From [Pseudomonas] carboxydohydrogena (GTDB lineage: Bacteria; Pseudomonadota; Alphaproteobacteria; Rhizobiales; Xanthobacteraceae): 64,000 nt of DNA. The stretch spans positions 558,001 through 622,000 of the forward strand of contig NZ_CP113162.1 of NCBI RefSeq assembly GCF_029030725.1, written 5' to 3'. The translations under genes and the position numbers were made by a program. How positions within the stretch are numbered: the first letter of the stretch is position 1; the number at the start of each line of letters is the position of its first letter. Below are positions 1 to 8,491 of the stretch, in pieces. The notes under the pieces are model-generated. The model had not been told where the DNA came from and did no database searches. It worked only from the letters and a program-made list of their open reading frames with translations.

Positions 1-2
1 CC

Positions 3-959
3 GGCGCGATACTCGCGCTCGCGTTTCCGGATCGCGTCGCGCGCAATCGCGGCAAGGCGAATTTTACATTGGCCAACGGACGCGGCGCCAATGCCGATCC
101 GGCCTCGGCGCTGGCGAAAGCGCCCTATATCGCGGTGGCCGAACTGACCGGCACCGCCGCCAGCGGGCGCATCTTGCTCGCAGCACCCATCACGCAGGAC
201 GAGATCGAGGCGCGTTTCGCCGATCACATCACGATCGAGGATGAAACGAGCTTCGATAAATCCGCGATGGCGTTGCGCGCACGGCGGCGCAAGCGGCTGC
301 ATGCGATTACGCTGTCGGAACAAAACCTGCCGGTCGCGGCGTCCGAGGAGACCGCGCGAATTCTCGCCGATGGTCTTGTCGCCGCAGGGCTCGAGCGTCT
401 GCCTTGGTCAAAGCCGCTGAAGCAATGGCGTGACCGCGTCATGTTCCTGCGAGGGGCCGCGCCCGATGAATGGCCGGACCTGTCCGATACTGCTCTCGCC
501 GCGAGCCGCGCGGACTGGCTCGCGCCCGCGCTGATCGACAAGACCTCGCTGTCCGATCTCTCGGCGGGCGATCTGTCCGATGCGGTGATGGCGCTGCTGC
601 CATGGGACAAGCGCGCGCGGCTGGAGCGCGACGCGCCCACCCACTTCACCGCGCCGACCGGCACGCCGTTGCCGATCGATTATGAAGCCGAGCAGGGACC
701 GACCATTGCGGTAAGGTTGCAGGAATTGTTCGGCCTGAATGTCCATCCCTCGATCGCAAACGGCAGGTTGCCGCTGGTGGTGGAATTGCTGTCGCCCGCC
801 CACCGGCCGGTGCAGGTGACGCGCGATCTGCCGGGGTTCTGGCGCGGCTCCTATGCTGCCGTGCGCGCCGACCTGCGCGGGCGTTATCCGCGCCATCCCT
901 GGCCGGAAGACCCGGCCGCGGCGGAACCCACGCGCCGGGTGAAGCCGCGCGGCACCTGA
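3..959 (+). CDS. hrpB: ATP-dependent helicase HrpB, C-terminal part (5' end outside window)
   Basis: The frame is open from the window edge, and the residues before the first possible start (GAILALAFPDRVARNRG) match the region of HrpB helicases just after the helicase core. The gene therefore begins outside the window. What is visible is the C-terminal HrpB domain, with typical stretches such as LPWDKRARLE, the PTGTPLPIDYE motif, VRLQELFGL and a final segment with PGFWRGSYAAVRADLRGRYPRHPWPEDP. HrpB proteins are DEAH-box helicases of about 820 residues with unclear cellular role in most bacteria. About the last 318 residues are present. The TTG at 69 is an internal leucine codon, not a start. 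Confidence 0.93.
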   Translation, partial: GAILALAFPDRVARNRGKANFTLANGRGANADPASALAKAPYIAVAELTGTAASGRILLAAPITQDEIEARFADHITIEDETSFDKSAMALRARRRKRLHAITLSEQNLPVAASEETARILADGLVAAGLERLPWSKPLKQWRDRVMFLRGAAPDEWPDLSDTALAASRADWLAPALIDKTSLSDLSAGDLSDAVMALLPWDKRARLERDAPTHFTAPTGTPLPIDYEAEQGPTIAVRLQELFGLNVHPSIANGRLPLVVELLSPAHRPVQVTRDLPGFWRGSYAAVRADLRGRYPRHPWPEDPAAAEPTRRVKPRGT

Positions 960-1131
960 GAGCGGGAACCGGCCCCAAAATTAAGACTTTGCTTACCCTA
1001 TTGCCCGAAACAGGAGCAGTGCCTGCCGGGGCGGACGGTTTGTTAACACCTCCGGGCAGGGAGTCGGTCGGCCTGATCGGCGTGAAGCGGATTTTGGCGG
1101 GCCATGGTTTCGAGAAAGCAGGCGTTGGCGA

Positions 1132-1662
1132 ATGCGTACTGTCCTGATCGTTGCGATCATCATGGCCGCCTCCGGCAGCTATATAGCCAAGGTTGCCGAG
1201 CGGCTGGATCTTCCGTTGCCCGCGAAGGCCGATAGCCAGCCGGCGAAGGTGATGAATGCCTATGCCGCGATGCCGGACGCCTCTAGCGGGTCGCGCCGGG
1301 TGTCGCTGCGCTCCGACCGCAGCGGACACTTCCGCACCGAGGCGCGGGTCGATGGCCGCGATCTCGATTTTCTGGTCGATACCGGCGCGACCGTGATCGC
1401 GCTGACGCAGAAGGACGCGGAGCGGATCGGCATCCGCCCGTTCCTCAGCGACTACACCACCAGCGTGAACACCGCGAACGGTCCGGCGAAGGCCGCGCGC
1501 GCACGCATCAACCGCATCGATATCGGCGGCGTGGTGGTGCGCGATGTCGATGCGCTGGTGATGCCGGAAGGCGCGCTCCAGCAGAACCTGCTCGGCATGG
1601 CGTATCTGTCGAAGCTCAAGCGGTTTGAATACAGCAGCGGCAATCTGGTGCTGGAGCAGTAA
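1132..1662 (+). CDS. retropepsin-like aspartic protease, TIGR02281 family
   Basis: A 176-residue protein with an N-terminal hydrophobic segment (residues 3-17) that probably anchors it or exports it. The C-terminal half is a single-lobe aspartic protease domain with the catalytic DTGAT motif at residues 83-87, followed by a conserved block (TANGPAKAARARINRIDIGG) and the closing NLLGMAYLSKLKRFEYSSGNL. This layout is that of the clan AA family found near core genes in many alphaproteobacteria. As a single-lobe enzyme it would act as a dimer. The substrate is unknown. It stands alone between the hrpB end and a convergent methyltransferase gene. Confidence 0.85.
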   Translation: MRTVLIVAIIMAASGSYIAKVAERLDLPLPAKADSQPAKVMNAYAAMPDASSGSRRVSLRSDRSGHFRTEARVDGRDLDFLVDTGATVIALTQKDAERIGIRPFLSDYTTSVNTANGPAKAARARINRIDIGGVVVRDVDALVMPEGALQQNLLGMAYLSKLKRFEYSSGNLVLEQ

Positions 1663-1674
1663 GCTCTCGCCTGG

Positions 1675-2277
1675 TCACATCCGCCGGAACACCACGCTGA
1701 GATTGTTGGCCGGCATCGGCGTCACCTCGGGCCCCGAGAATCCCGCCTCGCGCGCCAGCGCCGCCACATCGTCCAGTTGGCGAAGCCCCCATTGCGGGTT
1801 GCGCGACTTCAGGCTCGCGTCGAAGGCCTCGTTGCTGTCGGCGGTCACGACCTCCGTCTGCCGGTAGGGCCCGTAAAGATAAAACGGCGCGCCTTTCGCA
1901 AGAATTCGCCCGGCGTTGCGCATCAGCGCCTGCGTCGCCTCCCACGGCGAAATGTGGATCATGTTGATGCACAGCATCGCGTCGGCCTGCGCGATCGGCC
2001 ACGGCTCACGCCGCACGTCGATGGCGAGCGGCGGCCGGATGTTGGGAAGGCCTGTTTCCGCCGTCCATGCCGCGACGCTGAGGCGGGCAGCGTCCTCCGG
2101 GTCCGATGGCTGGAACGTCAGGCCCGGCAGCGCGGTCGCGAAATGCACGATATGCTCGCCCGAACCGCTCGCGATCTCCAGCACCAGCCCCGCAGGCGGC
2201 AGCACGCCGCGCAGCACGTCGAGGATGGCGTCGCGGTTGCGGCTCGTGGCGGGGTATTGCAGGCGGTAGTCGGTCAT
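1675..2277 (-). CDS. DUF938 SAM-dependent methyltransferase-like protein
   Basis: A 200-residue protein with a class I methyltransferase fold. The SAM-binding glycine loop LEIASGSGEH lies at residues 33-42, a QPSDPE acidic loop follows strand 2, and INMIHISPW corresponds to motif IV. The C-terminus (NPQWGLRQLDDVAALAREAGF...MPANNLSVVFRR) is characteristic of the DUF938 family. No substrate is established for the family. It converges on the protease gene with a gap of only 12 bases and stands back to back with the phosphomannomutase gene, about 145 bases away, so the two probably share a divergent promoter region. Confidence 0.85.
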   Translation of the reverse strand: MTDYRLQYPATSRNRDAILDVLRGVLPPAGLVLEIASGSGEHIVHFATALPGLTFQPSDPEDAARLSVAAWTAETGLPNIRPPLAIDVRREPWPIAQADAMLCINMIHISPWEATQALMRNAGRILAKGAPFYLYGPYRQTEVVTADSNEAFDASLKSRNPQWGLRQLDDVAALAREAGFSGPEVTPMPANNLSVVFRRM

Positions 2278-2421
2278 GACGGGAAGAATGCGTTAGATAT
2301 CTGGTCGTAGTATGACTGCCAAACTGCCGCAATTCATTTCTAAAGTCTCTGTCCCGCCTTTTCCCGAGCCGCCGCACTCGCTATGGCTCTTGCCACTTGT
2401 TCTTTCCACGAGGCCCCCTGC

Positions 2422-3921
2422 ATGTTTCCGAAGCCGAAAGCCGAGCTGAAGCCCAACACCTATGCCTACGAGTCCGAGCCGATGGTGAAGGCCACCGGCT
2501 TCCGCGAATACGACGCGCGCTGGCTGTTCGGCAAGGAGATCAACCTGATGGGCATTCAGGCCCTCGGCATGGGCCTCGGCACCATGATCGGCGAGATGGG
2601 CGTGAAGCAGGAGATCGTGGTCGGGCACGATTTTCGCGGCTACTCGGCTTCGATCAAATACGCGCTGATCTCGGGCCTGCTGGCTGCGGGCTGCAAGGTG
2701 CACGACATCGGCCTCGCGGTGACGCCGATGGCCTATTTCGCGCAGTTCGATCTTGACGTGCCGTGCGTCGCCATGGTCACCGCCTCGCACAACGACAATG
2801 GCTGGACCGGCGTGAAGATGGGCGCGAACCGTCCGCTCACCTTCGGTCCCGACGAAATGACGCGGCTGAAGGAGATCGTGCTCGGTGCCGCGTTCAAGCT
2901 GAAGCCGGCCGGCGGCTATCAATTCCACGAGAATTTCCCGGCGCGCTACATCGCCGATCTCACCAACCGCAAGCCTTTCGCGCGCCGCATCCGCGCGGTG
3001 GTGGCTTGCGGCAACGGCACCGCGGGTGCGTTCGCGCCGCAGGTGCTGGAAAAACTCGGCATCGACGTCATTCCGCTCGATACTGAACTCGATCACACCT
3101 TCCCGAAATACAATCCCAATCCCGAAGACATGGAGATGCTGCACGCGATCCGCGATGCGGTGCTCGCCAACAAGGCGGATGTCGGTCTCGGCTTCGACGG
3201 CGACGGCGACCGCTGCGGCGTGGTTGATGACACCGGCGAGGAGATTTTCGCCGACAAGGTCGGCGTGATGCTGGCGCGCGATATGTCGGCGGTTCACAAG
3301 AATGCGCAGTTCGTGGTGGACGTGAAATCGACCGGTCTCTTCGTGACGGACCCGGTGCTGCAAAAGCAGGGCGTTAACGCGACCTACTGGAAGACCGGCC
3401 ATTCCTACATGAAGCGGCGCACGCACGAGTTGGGCGCGCTGGCGGGCTTCGAGAAGTCCGGGCACTTCTTCTTCAATCCGCCGGTCGGGCGCGGTTACGA
3501 CGACGGTCTCGTCTCGGCCATCGCGATCTGCGAGATGCTCCAGCGCGCGGGCAACAGGAAAATGTCCGACCTGAAGAACGCGCTGCCGAAAACATGGTCG
3601 TCGCCGACGATGTCGCCGCACTGCGCGGACGAAGCCAAGTACGGCATCGTCGCCGATGTGGTGAAGCATTTCGAGGCCGCGCAGGCGAAGGGCGAGAAGG
3701 TCGCCGGTCAACCGATCCGCGACCTCGTCACCGTCAACGGTGTGCGTGTCACCTGCGAGGACGGAAGCTGGGGCCTGGTGCGCGCCTCGTCGAACAAGCC
3801 GGAGCTTGTCGTCGTGGTCGAAAGCCCGGTGTCCGAGCAGCGCATGCGCGACATGTTCGAGGCGATGGATGCGGTGCTCCGCACCCATCCCGAGGTCGGC
3901 GAATACAATCAGAAGATCTGA
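2422..3921 (+). CDS. phosphomannomutase/phosphoglucomutase
   Basis: A 499-residue alpha-D-phosphohexomutase that interconverts hexose 1- and 6-phosphates (mannose and/or glucose) for exopolysaccharide, LPS and nucleotide-sugar synthesis. The phosphoserine loop TASHN is at residues 120-124 (Ser122), the metal-binding DGDGDR loop at 259-264, the sugar-recognition GFEKSGH at 343-349, and the C-terminal phosphate-binding stretch RASSNKPELVV follows. All four domains are complete. The ATG at 2422 (MFPKPKAELK) is preferred over 2383, because the 13 extra residues encoded upstream look unlike the family and the downstream start matches the usual N-terminus. It converges on the LysR gene with a 7-base gap. 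Confidence 0.93.
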   Translation: MFPKPKAELKPNTYAYESEPMVKATGFREYDARWLFGKEINLMGIQALGMGLGTMIGEMGVKQEIVVGHDFRGYSASIKYALISGLLAAGCKVHDIGLAVTPMAYFAQFDLDVPCVAMVTASHNDNGWTGVKMGANRPLTFGPDEMTRLKEIVLGAAFKLKPAGGYQFHENFPARYIADLTNRKPFARRIRAVVACGNGTAGAFAPQVLEKLGIDVIPLDTELDHTFPKYNPNPEDMEMLHAIRDAVLANKADVGLGFDGDGDRCGVVDDTGEEIFADKVGVMLARDMSAVHKNAQFVVDVKSTGLFVTDPVLQKQGVNATYWKTGHSYMKRRTHELGALAGFEKSGHFFFNPPVGRGYDDGLVSAIAICEMLQRAGNRKMSDLKNALPKTWSSPTMSPHCADEAKYGIVADVVKHFEAAQAKGEKVAGQPIRDLVTVNGVRVTCEDGSWGLVRASSNKPELVVVVESPVSEQRMRDMFEAMDAVLRTHPEVGEYNQKI

Positions 3922-3928
3922 GCGCGGT

Positions 3929-4819
3929 TTACTGCGGCGTCTCCGCAATCAGCTTTTCAAGCTCGCGCTCGGCCTGCGTGACGTGATGCTCCTTGTGGCG
4001 CAGCAGGAAGAAGCGCCGCGAGGGCATCGGGATTTTCAGTTCGACCAGCGCACCGGAAGTTAAAAGGTTCGCGACCACGATGCGGGAGATGATGGTCGCG
4101 CCCGCGCCCGCGACGACGGCGGCGGCGCGTACCGATTCGTTCGAGGGCAGTTCGAGCGCGATGGAAATCTCGTTGCGGGCGATGCCGAGTCCCGACAGAA
4201 CCGTCTCGAGCACATGGCGGGTGCCGGAGCCAGGCTCGCGCACGACCCATTTTCCGTCCTTGAGATCAGCGGCCGTGGGCTTCTTCATCGCCGCCCAGGG
4301 ATGCGTGTCTGCGACGACCAGCGCAAGCTCGTCGTTGGCGACATTGCTGATTGACAGTCCAGAGTCCTCGATGTCGCCTTCGATGAAGCCGAGATCCGCC
4401 AGCCCGCTGTGCACCCATGCCGTGACCTGTTCGGTGTTGCCGATCTTCAGCGTCACGTTGATGCCGGGATATTTCTGGTGGAAGCGATGGATCAGCGGCG
4501 GCAGCCAGTAATTGCCGACGGTCTGGCTGGCCGCGAGCGACAGCGAACCGCGCGCAAGGCCGGTGAGATCGGTGAGCACGGCTTCGGCGGCGGCGGCGCG
4601 CGCCAGCACCGCGCGCGCCTCGACGACGAATTGCCGTCCGGCGTCGGTCAGGCGGATGTTGCGGCCGATCCGGTCGAACAGTTTGACGGCATAACGGTCT
4701 TCCAGCGCGGCGATGGCGGCGCTGGTCGCCGATTGGGTGAGATTGAGAACGCCTGCGGCACGGGTCATGTGCTCCTGCTCCGCAACCGCAACGAAGATTC
4801 GAAGCTGCTCCAGCGTCAT
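3929..4819 (-). CDS. LysR-family regulator, YeiE type, linked to yeiH
   Basis: A 296-residue LysR regulator. The winged helix-turn-helix occupies roughly residues 1-60 (MTLEQLRIFVAVAEQEHMTR, then NLTQSATSAAIAALE), followed by a linker helix and a two-lobed ligand domain from about residue 90. It lies 8 bases behind yeiH on the same strand, so the two form one transcription unit. Pairing of YeiE-type regulators with YeiH is common in proteobacteria, including E. coli where the genes are adjacent. The ligand cannot be read from the sequence; reports on the family point to sulfite or related sulfur anions. A LysR-type dyad lies upstream of yeiH and is the likely site of control. Confidence 0.9.
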   Translation of the reverse strand: MTLEQLRIFVAVAEQEHMTRAAGVLNLTQSATSAAIAALEDRYAVKLFDRIGRNIRLTDAGRQFVVEARAVLARAAAAEAVLTDLTGLARGSLSLAASQTVGNYWLPPLIHRFHQKYPGINVTLKIGNTEQVTAWVHSGLADLGFIEGDIEDSGLSISNVANDELALVVADTHPWAAMKKPTAADLKDGKWVVREPGSGTRHVLETVLSGLGIARNEISIALELPSNESVRAAAVVAGAGATIISRIVVANLLTSGALVELKIPMPSRRFFLLRHKEHHVTQAERELEKLIAETPQ

Positions 4820-4827
4820 TCGTTACC

Positions 4828-5865
4828 TTACGAGGTCAGCTTGATCAGCGTCAGGCTGAGCACTGAGATGAAGATCGAGGCGACCGCGCCGACGGCCAGC
4901 GGGCGAAGCCCCTTAGCATAGAGTTTGCCGATGTCGGTTTCGAGTCCCATCGCGGCCAGCGCCATGGTCAGCAGGAAGGTGGTGACGGAAACGATCACCG
5001 ACTTCGCGTCCGGCGGGATGGCGACGACGCTGTTGAGCGCGATCATCGCGATGAAGCCGAGCACGAACCATGGCATCGGCGCGCGGGCGCTGGAGGCGCC
5101 GCTGCTGCGGCGGGCGGCGGCAATGCCGAGCGCGATCACCAGCGGCGCCAGCAGCATCACGCGGGACAGCTTGGCGATGGTGCCGAACTCGCCGGCCTGA
5201 CGGCCTTCCTGGAAGGCAGCGGCAACGACCTGCGCGATCTCATGGATCGAGGAGCCGGCCCACAGGCCGTAGGCGCGCGGGTCGAGATGCAGCAGGGTGC
5301 CGAGCGTCGGGTAGGCGAACATCGCGATCGAGCCGAACACGGTGACGCAGGCGACCGCGTAGGCGACATCTTCATCGTGCGCGTCGGTCACGGTGTTGGT
5401 CGCGATCACGGCGGACGCGCCGCAGACCGAGGTGCCTGCGCCGATGAGCTGGGCGAGCTTGGGGTCGATGCCCATCACGCGGCCGAACCAGCCGGTGAAC
5501 AGGAAGGTGGCGATGAGCGTCACCGCGATGATGGCGATGCCGGTCGCGCCGATCTCGCCGATCTGCAATACGGTCAGTTGCAGGCCGAGCATGATGATCG
5601 CCAGCCGCAGGATCCGACGCAGCGAGAAGGTGACCCCCGGCTTGGCGCTGGCGGGCGTGCCGACGACGTTGTGAAAGATCATGCCGAGCAGGATCGCGAG
5701 GATCAGCGGGCTGAAGGTGGAGACGACGGGAAGCAGGTGCAGGCCATAGGCGGCGCAAGCGATTAGGGTCGTCAGGAACAGGCCCGGCCAGATGCCCGTG
5801 ACACGAAAGCTGCGTTGGGTGCGGGGCTTATCCTGCTCCGCGGAGGTGTAAGTGATGGTGGACAT
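4828..5865 (-). CDS. yeiH: YeiH-family (UPF0324) putative sulfate/sulfonate-type exporter
   Basis: A 345-residue inner-membrane protein with about nine or ten hydrophobic helices, beginning at [21 protein letters not shown]. Family hallmarks are visible: the [11 protein letters not shown] segment, [14 protein letters not shown], the conserved [20 protein letters not shown] loop and [15 protein letters not shown]. The family (Cons_hypoth698) is annotated as a sulfate exporter on limited evidence. A strong ribosome site (AAGGAG) sits 8 bases before the ATG. The gene leads a two-gene operon with the LysR regulator. Upstream lie an ATTG-N12-CAAT dyad and a 12-base perfect palindrome, both candidate operators. 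Confidence 0.9.
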   Translation of the reverse strand: MSTITYTSAEQDKPRTQRSFRVTGIWPGLFLTTLIACAAYGLHLLPVVSTFSPLILAILLGMIFHNVVGTPASAKPGVTFSLRRILRLAIIMLGLQLTVLQIGEIGATGIAIIAVTLIATFLFTGWFGRVMGIDPKLAQLIGAGTSVCGASAVIATNTVTDAHDEDVAYAVACVTVFGSIAMFAYPTLGTLLHLDPRAYGLWAGSSIHEIAQVVAAAFQEGRQAGEFGTIAKLSRVMLLAPLVIALGIAAARRSSGASSARAPMPWFVLGFIAMIALNSVVAIPPDAKSVIVSVTTFLLTMALAAMGLETDIGKLYAKGLRPLAVGAVASIFISVLSLTLIKLTS

Positions 5866-5903
5866 GGGCCGAACTCCTTGAATGCGGCCACTGATCGCAA
5901 ATC

Positions 5904-5915
5904 ACGATTAATCGT
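5904..5915. promoter_or_regulatory. 12-base perfect palindrome upstream of yeiH
   Basis: ACGATTAATCGT is fully self-complementary. It lies about 40 bases before the yeiH start, between the start codon and the larger LysR-type dyad. Its position is compatible with an activation or repression half of a LysR control region, but this is inference. Confidence 0.4.
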
Positions 5916-5923
5916 TCAAACGC

Positions 5924-5943
5924 ATTGTATATGTATATTCAAT
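5924..5943. promoter_or_regulatory. candidate LysR binding dyad upstream of yeiH
   Basis: A 20-base dyad with ends ATTG and CAAT and eight of ten positions symmetric, set in an AT-rich stretch of otherwise GC-rich DNA. It fits the LysR T-N11-A dyad rule and lies about 60-80 bases before the yeiH start, where the yeiH promoter should be. The regulator encoded directly after yeiH is the obvious candidate to bind it. Confidence 0.5.
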
Positions 5944-6052
5944 CTATAAAAGCGATTATTTAGGGAGACGCTCCCCGGCCAAAAGCAAACGCGCCGCTGG
6001 CGGGGCGGCGCGTTGGCGGAGCAGGCGAAGGGATGTTCAGGAAGGCCCTGTC

Positions 6053-6568
6053 TCAGGCCGGGGTCAGGGCCGGCACGGGCAGGGCCGTCACCGATTTGAT
6101 CTTCTCCATCGCGAAGCGCGAGGTGACGTTCTTCAGCGCCACGGCGCTGATGAGCTTTTTGTAGAAGACATCGTAGCTTTGCATGTCGGCGACGACGACG
6201 CGCAGCATGTAATCGACATCGCCCGCCATTCGGTAGAATTCCATCACCTCGGGCATCGCCTTCACGGCGGTGGCGAAGGTCTTCAGCCAGGCATCGGAAT
6301 GGTCGCCGCTCTCGACTGAAACAAACACGGTGATGCCGAGGCCGATCTTGTTCTGATCGACCAGCGCGACGCGGCGCAGGATGATGCCCTCGGCTTCCAG
6401 CCGCTGGATGCGCTTCCAGCACGGCGTCGATGACAGACCGACCCGGTCGCCGATTTCGGCAACCGACAGGGAGGCGTCGTCCTGCAACACGGTCAAAATC
6501 TTGCGGTCGATGGCATCGAGCCGGCGGGGAGCGTCGGGCACGGCGGTGGCGAGGTCGGTCTCTGACAT
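6053..6568 (-). CDS. Lrp/AsnC-family transcriptional regulator
   Basis: A 171-residue regulator with an N-terminal helix-turn-helix (LDAIDRKILTVLQDD, then SVAEIGDRVGLSSTPCWKRIQRLEAEG) and a C-terminal RAM/AsnC ligand-binding domain (from about residue 75, with the AGDVDYMLRVVVADMQSYD block). Such proteins form octamers and respond to amino acids. I start it at the ATG at 6568: an AGAAG ribosome site lies about 10 bases upstream of that codon, but almost touches the alternative ATG at 6577, which would add only three residues. A 10-base inverted repeat directly upstream probably mediates autoregulation. Target genes are unknown. Confidence 0.9.
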   Translation of the reverse strand: MSETDLATAVPDAPRRLDAIDRKILTVLQDDASLSVAEIGDRVGLSSTPCWKRIQRLEAEGIILRRVALVDQNKIGLGITVFVSVESGDHSDAWLKTFATAVKAMPEVMEFYRMAGDVDYMLRVVVADMQSYDVFYKKLISAVALKNVTSRFAMEKIKSVTALPVPALTPA

Positions 6569-6579
6569 TGAAAACATTC

Positions 6580-6615
6580 TTCTATATGAATGGGATATAT
6601 AGCCATCATATAGAA
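6580..6615. promoter_or_regulatory. inverted repeat, probable Lrp autoregulatory operator
   Basis: Perfect 10-base arms TTCTATATGA (6580-6589) and TCATATAGAA (6606-6615) separated by 16 AT-rich bases. The arm nearest the gene overlaps the ribosome-binding region of the Lrp-family gene that starts at 6568. Location and symmetry are typical of autoregulation in this family; binding itself is inferred. Confidence 0.55.
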
Positions 6616-6652
6616 AAATATTCTCACGGCAAGTCCAGATTCCGGAACGCTG

Positions 6653-7591
6653 TCAGGCGAAATGCAGCGTCACTAATTTTGCCAAAAACTTTTCAACTTC
6701 AATGCGTTGAGGCGATCCGAACGCGCCGCCGTACCGGGTGCATTTCAACGCGGCGGCGGCGGCGGAAAAGCGCATCGCGTCCTCGATGGAACGGCCCTCG
6801 GCGATCGCCAGCGTGAACGCCCCGTGGAACACGTCGCCCGCGCCGAGCGTGTCCACCGCCTCGATCTGGAACGCCGCCATGTGGCGGGGCTGTCCGTCTT
6901 CGAGCCATGTCATGCCGTCCGCGCCGTTGGTCACGCCGACGAAGGCCGATGTCAGCGCCGCGATGGCGCGCAACGCGTCGGTGTCATTCCCGGCCCCCGT
7001 GGTGGCGTGCAGGGCTTCGGCGGAAAACACGATGTGACTGGAGGCTTGCAGCAGCGGCTCGTCCAGCGGCATCGCGCGGTCGGCGTCGAGGATCACCGGA
7101 ATGCCGCGCTCCCTGGCTTCGAAGCAGAGATCGCGCACGAAACCGCAGCGGTTCTCGGTGAGGATCGCGTCGCAGTCCTTCAGCAGTTCATCGGTATCGG
7201 GCAGCGTCACGTTCCACATCTCCGGATCGCGGTAGGTGACGATGGTCCGCTCGCCGGTGGCGTCGATCATGATGTTGGAGATCGGCGTCACGAGGCCGGG
7301 CATCCGCACCATCGCGCTGCCGTCGATGCCTTCGCGCGCGACATCCTCCAGAATTTGTTCGGCGGCCTTCTCTCCGGCATGGCCCATCGGCCCCGACATC
7401 AGCACCCGGCCGCCGAGGCGGACGATGGCGATGGCGGCATTGAACGCGTTGCCGCCGCTATATTCGGTGAAATGCGTGGCGCGCATCTTGTTGCCGCGCG
7501 CCGGGATGTTCTCGACGCGGAACACCAGATCGCGCACCGGCATGCCGATGCAAAGGATGTTAGGGGCGGCCGATCGGCGTTGTGCGGGCAT
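6653..7591 (-). CDS. PfkB-family carbohydrate kinase
   Basis: A 312-residue ribokinase-type sugar kinase. Signature 1 (the YSGGNAFNAAIAIVRLGG block) is at about residues 44-61, and signature 2 with the GAGD anion hole is at 250-253, where Asp253 is the catalytic base. The exact sugar cannot be told from the sequence: glycerol-free PfkB members of this size include ribokinase, fructokinase and ketohexokinase types. The ATG at 7591 is preceded by GAGGGGAA, a good ribosome site. A TTG five codons upstream is possible but less likely. It stands about 45 bases upstream of the Lrp gene's operator on the same strand and could be read with it. Confidence 0.9.
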   Translation of the reverse strand: MPAQRRSAAPNILCIGMPVRDLVFRVENIPARGNKMRATHFTEYSGGNAFNAAIAIVRLGGRVLMSGPMGHAGEKAAEQILEDVAREGIDGSAMVRMPGLVTPISNIMIDATGERTIVTYRDPEMWNVTLPDTDELLKDCDAILTENRCGFVRDLCFEARERGIPVILDADRAMPLDEPLLQASSHIVFSAEALHATTGAGNDTDALRAIAALTSAFVGVTNGADGMTWLEDGQPRHMAAFQIEAVDTLGAGDVFHGAFTLAIAEGRSIEDAMRFSAAAAALKCTRYGGAFGSPQRIEVEKFLAKLVTLHFA

Positions 7592-7698
7592 GCGGGTTCC
7601 CCTCAAACGAGCGAGGCATTTGAAGGAAACAGCCGGACCATGCAGCCGGTTCCCCTCCTGAGATCATATGGGCCATACCTGACGCGCGAATGCGCGGT

Positions 7699-8115
7699 TC
7701 ACGCGATCCAGATTTTGTCGCGCAACGCCTGCGTGAAGCGTGCGGCTTCGGCGGGGTCGTAGGGTGCTGGCGGCAACAGCCCCCAGACCGGACGCGGCCA
7801 GGCGGCGTCGCTGATCCGCCGCGCGATGATATGCACGTGCAGTTGCGGCACGACATTGCCGAGCGCCGCGACGTTCAGCTTGTCGGGCCTGGTGATCTCT
7901 TTCAGCGCCTTCGAGACGCGGTTGATCTCGGTGGTGAGCTGCGCCTGCTCGACCTCGTTGAGGTCGATGATGTCCGATGCTCCGTCGCGGCGCGGCACCA
8001 GCAGGAGCCACGGATAATTGGAATCCTTGATGATGAGGAGGCGCGACAGCGGCAGGTCGCCGACTTCAAGCGTGTCCTTCGCGAGTTGATGATGAAGCGA
8101 CCACGATGACGGCAT
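7699..8115 (-). CDS. HIT-domain protein (histidine triad-like hydrolase)
   Basis: A 138-residue HIT-superfamily protein. The core NVVPQLHVHIIARR is at residues 87-100. The first position of the H-x-H-x-H triad is glutamine here (QLHVH), which I recall as normal for one branch of bacterial HIT proteins; the two remaining histidines include the presumed nucleophile. HIT proteins hydrolyse nucleoside phosphoramidates or dinucleotide polyphosphates. The ATG at 8115 gives MPSSWSLHHQ; the longer open frame upstream is rich in Arg and unlike the family. It is divergent from the SRP RNA gene. Confidence 0.88.
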   Translation of the reverse strand: MPSSWSLHHQLAKDTLEVGDLPLSRLLIIKDSNYPWLLLVPRRDGASDIIDLNEVEQAQLTTEINRVSKALKEITRPDKLNVAALGNVVPQLHVHIIARRISDAAWPRPVWGLLPPAPYDPAEAARFTQALRDKIWIA

Positions 8116-8299
8116 GCGGGCCTCGCAATTGATTCTGCAACGTCTCACTCTAGCAGGGTAAACACCTGCGTGAGGAACTTGCGCATCCGCCGGAATACGC
8201 ATCCGGGCATCGTCCTGCGTGCCTTCGCTCCGCCGTGTAAAGCGGTAAAACCGCCGCCGCCTTGCTTGCTTTCCCGCCGGTTTGGCCCCAAATAGGCCT

Positions 8300-8397
8300 C
8301 GGGAGATTGGCGGTGGACGAGCCACTCGCCAACCGGGTCAGGTCCGGAAGGAAGCAGCCCTAACGAGGTCCGGATCGGGTCGCTCGTCAGTCTCCTA
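8300..8397 (+). ncRNA. ffs: signal recognition particle RNA (4.5S, small bacterial type)
   Basis: The conserved SRP apical domain is unmistakable: GGTCAGGTCCGGAAGGAAGC, starting at 8337, followed by AGCCCTAA, the binding site for the Ffh M-domain. The flanks pair to form the long hairpin: GGGAGA (8301-8306) with TCTCC (8391-8395), and GACGAGC (8316-8322) with GCTCGTC (8382-8388). A pyrimidine-rich run with TCTTTT follows at 8397-8405 and may end the transcript. The position just upstream of dnaX-ybaB-recR is a known order in alphaproteobacteria. Ends are approximate to a few bases. Confidence 0.95.
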
Positions 8398-8491
8398 CCT
8401 CTTTTCATGCCGGGGCTGGCGCGATGCCGGCCGACTGCCCGCCATTCCGCGTGGCAGAGCGGCGCGCCCGATAACCGATGCGGATCGTTCG

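Noticed and set aside
69-959. A start of the first gene at the TTG at 69
   Set aside because: The frame is open to the window edge and the upstream residues fit HrpB, so this codon is internal.
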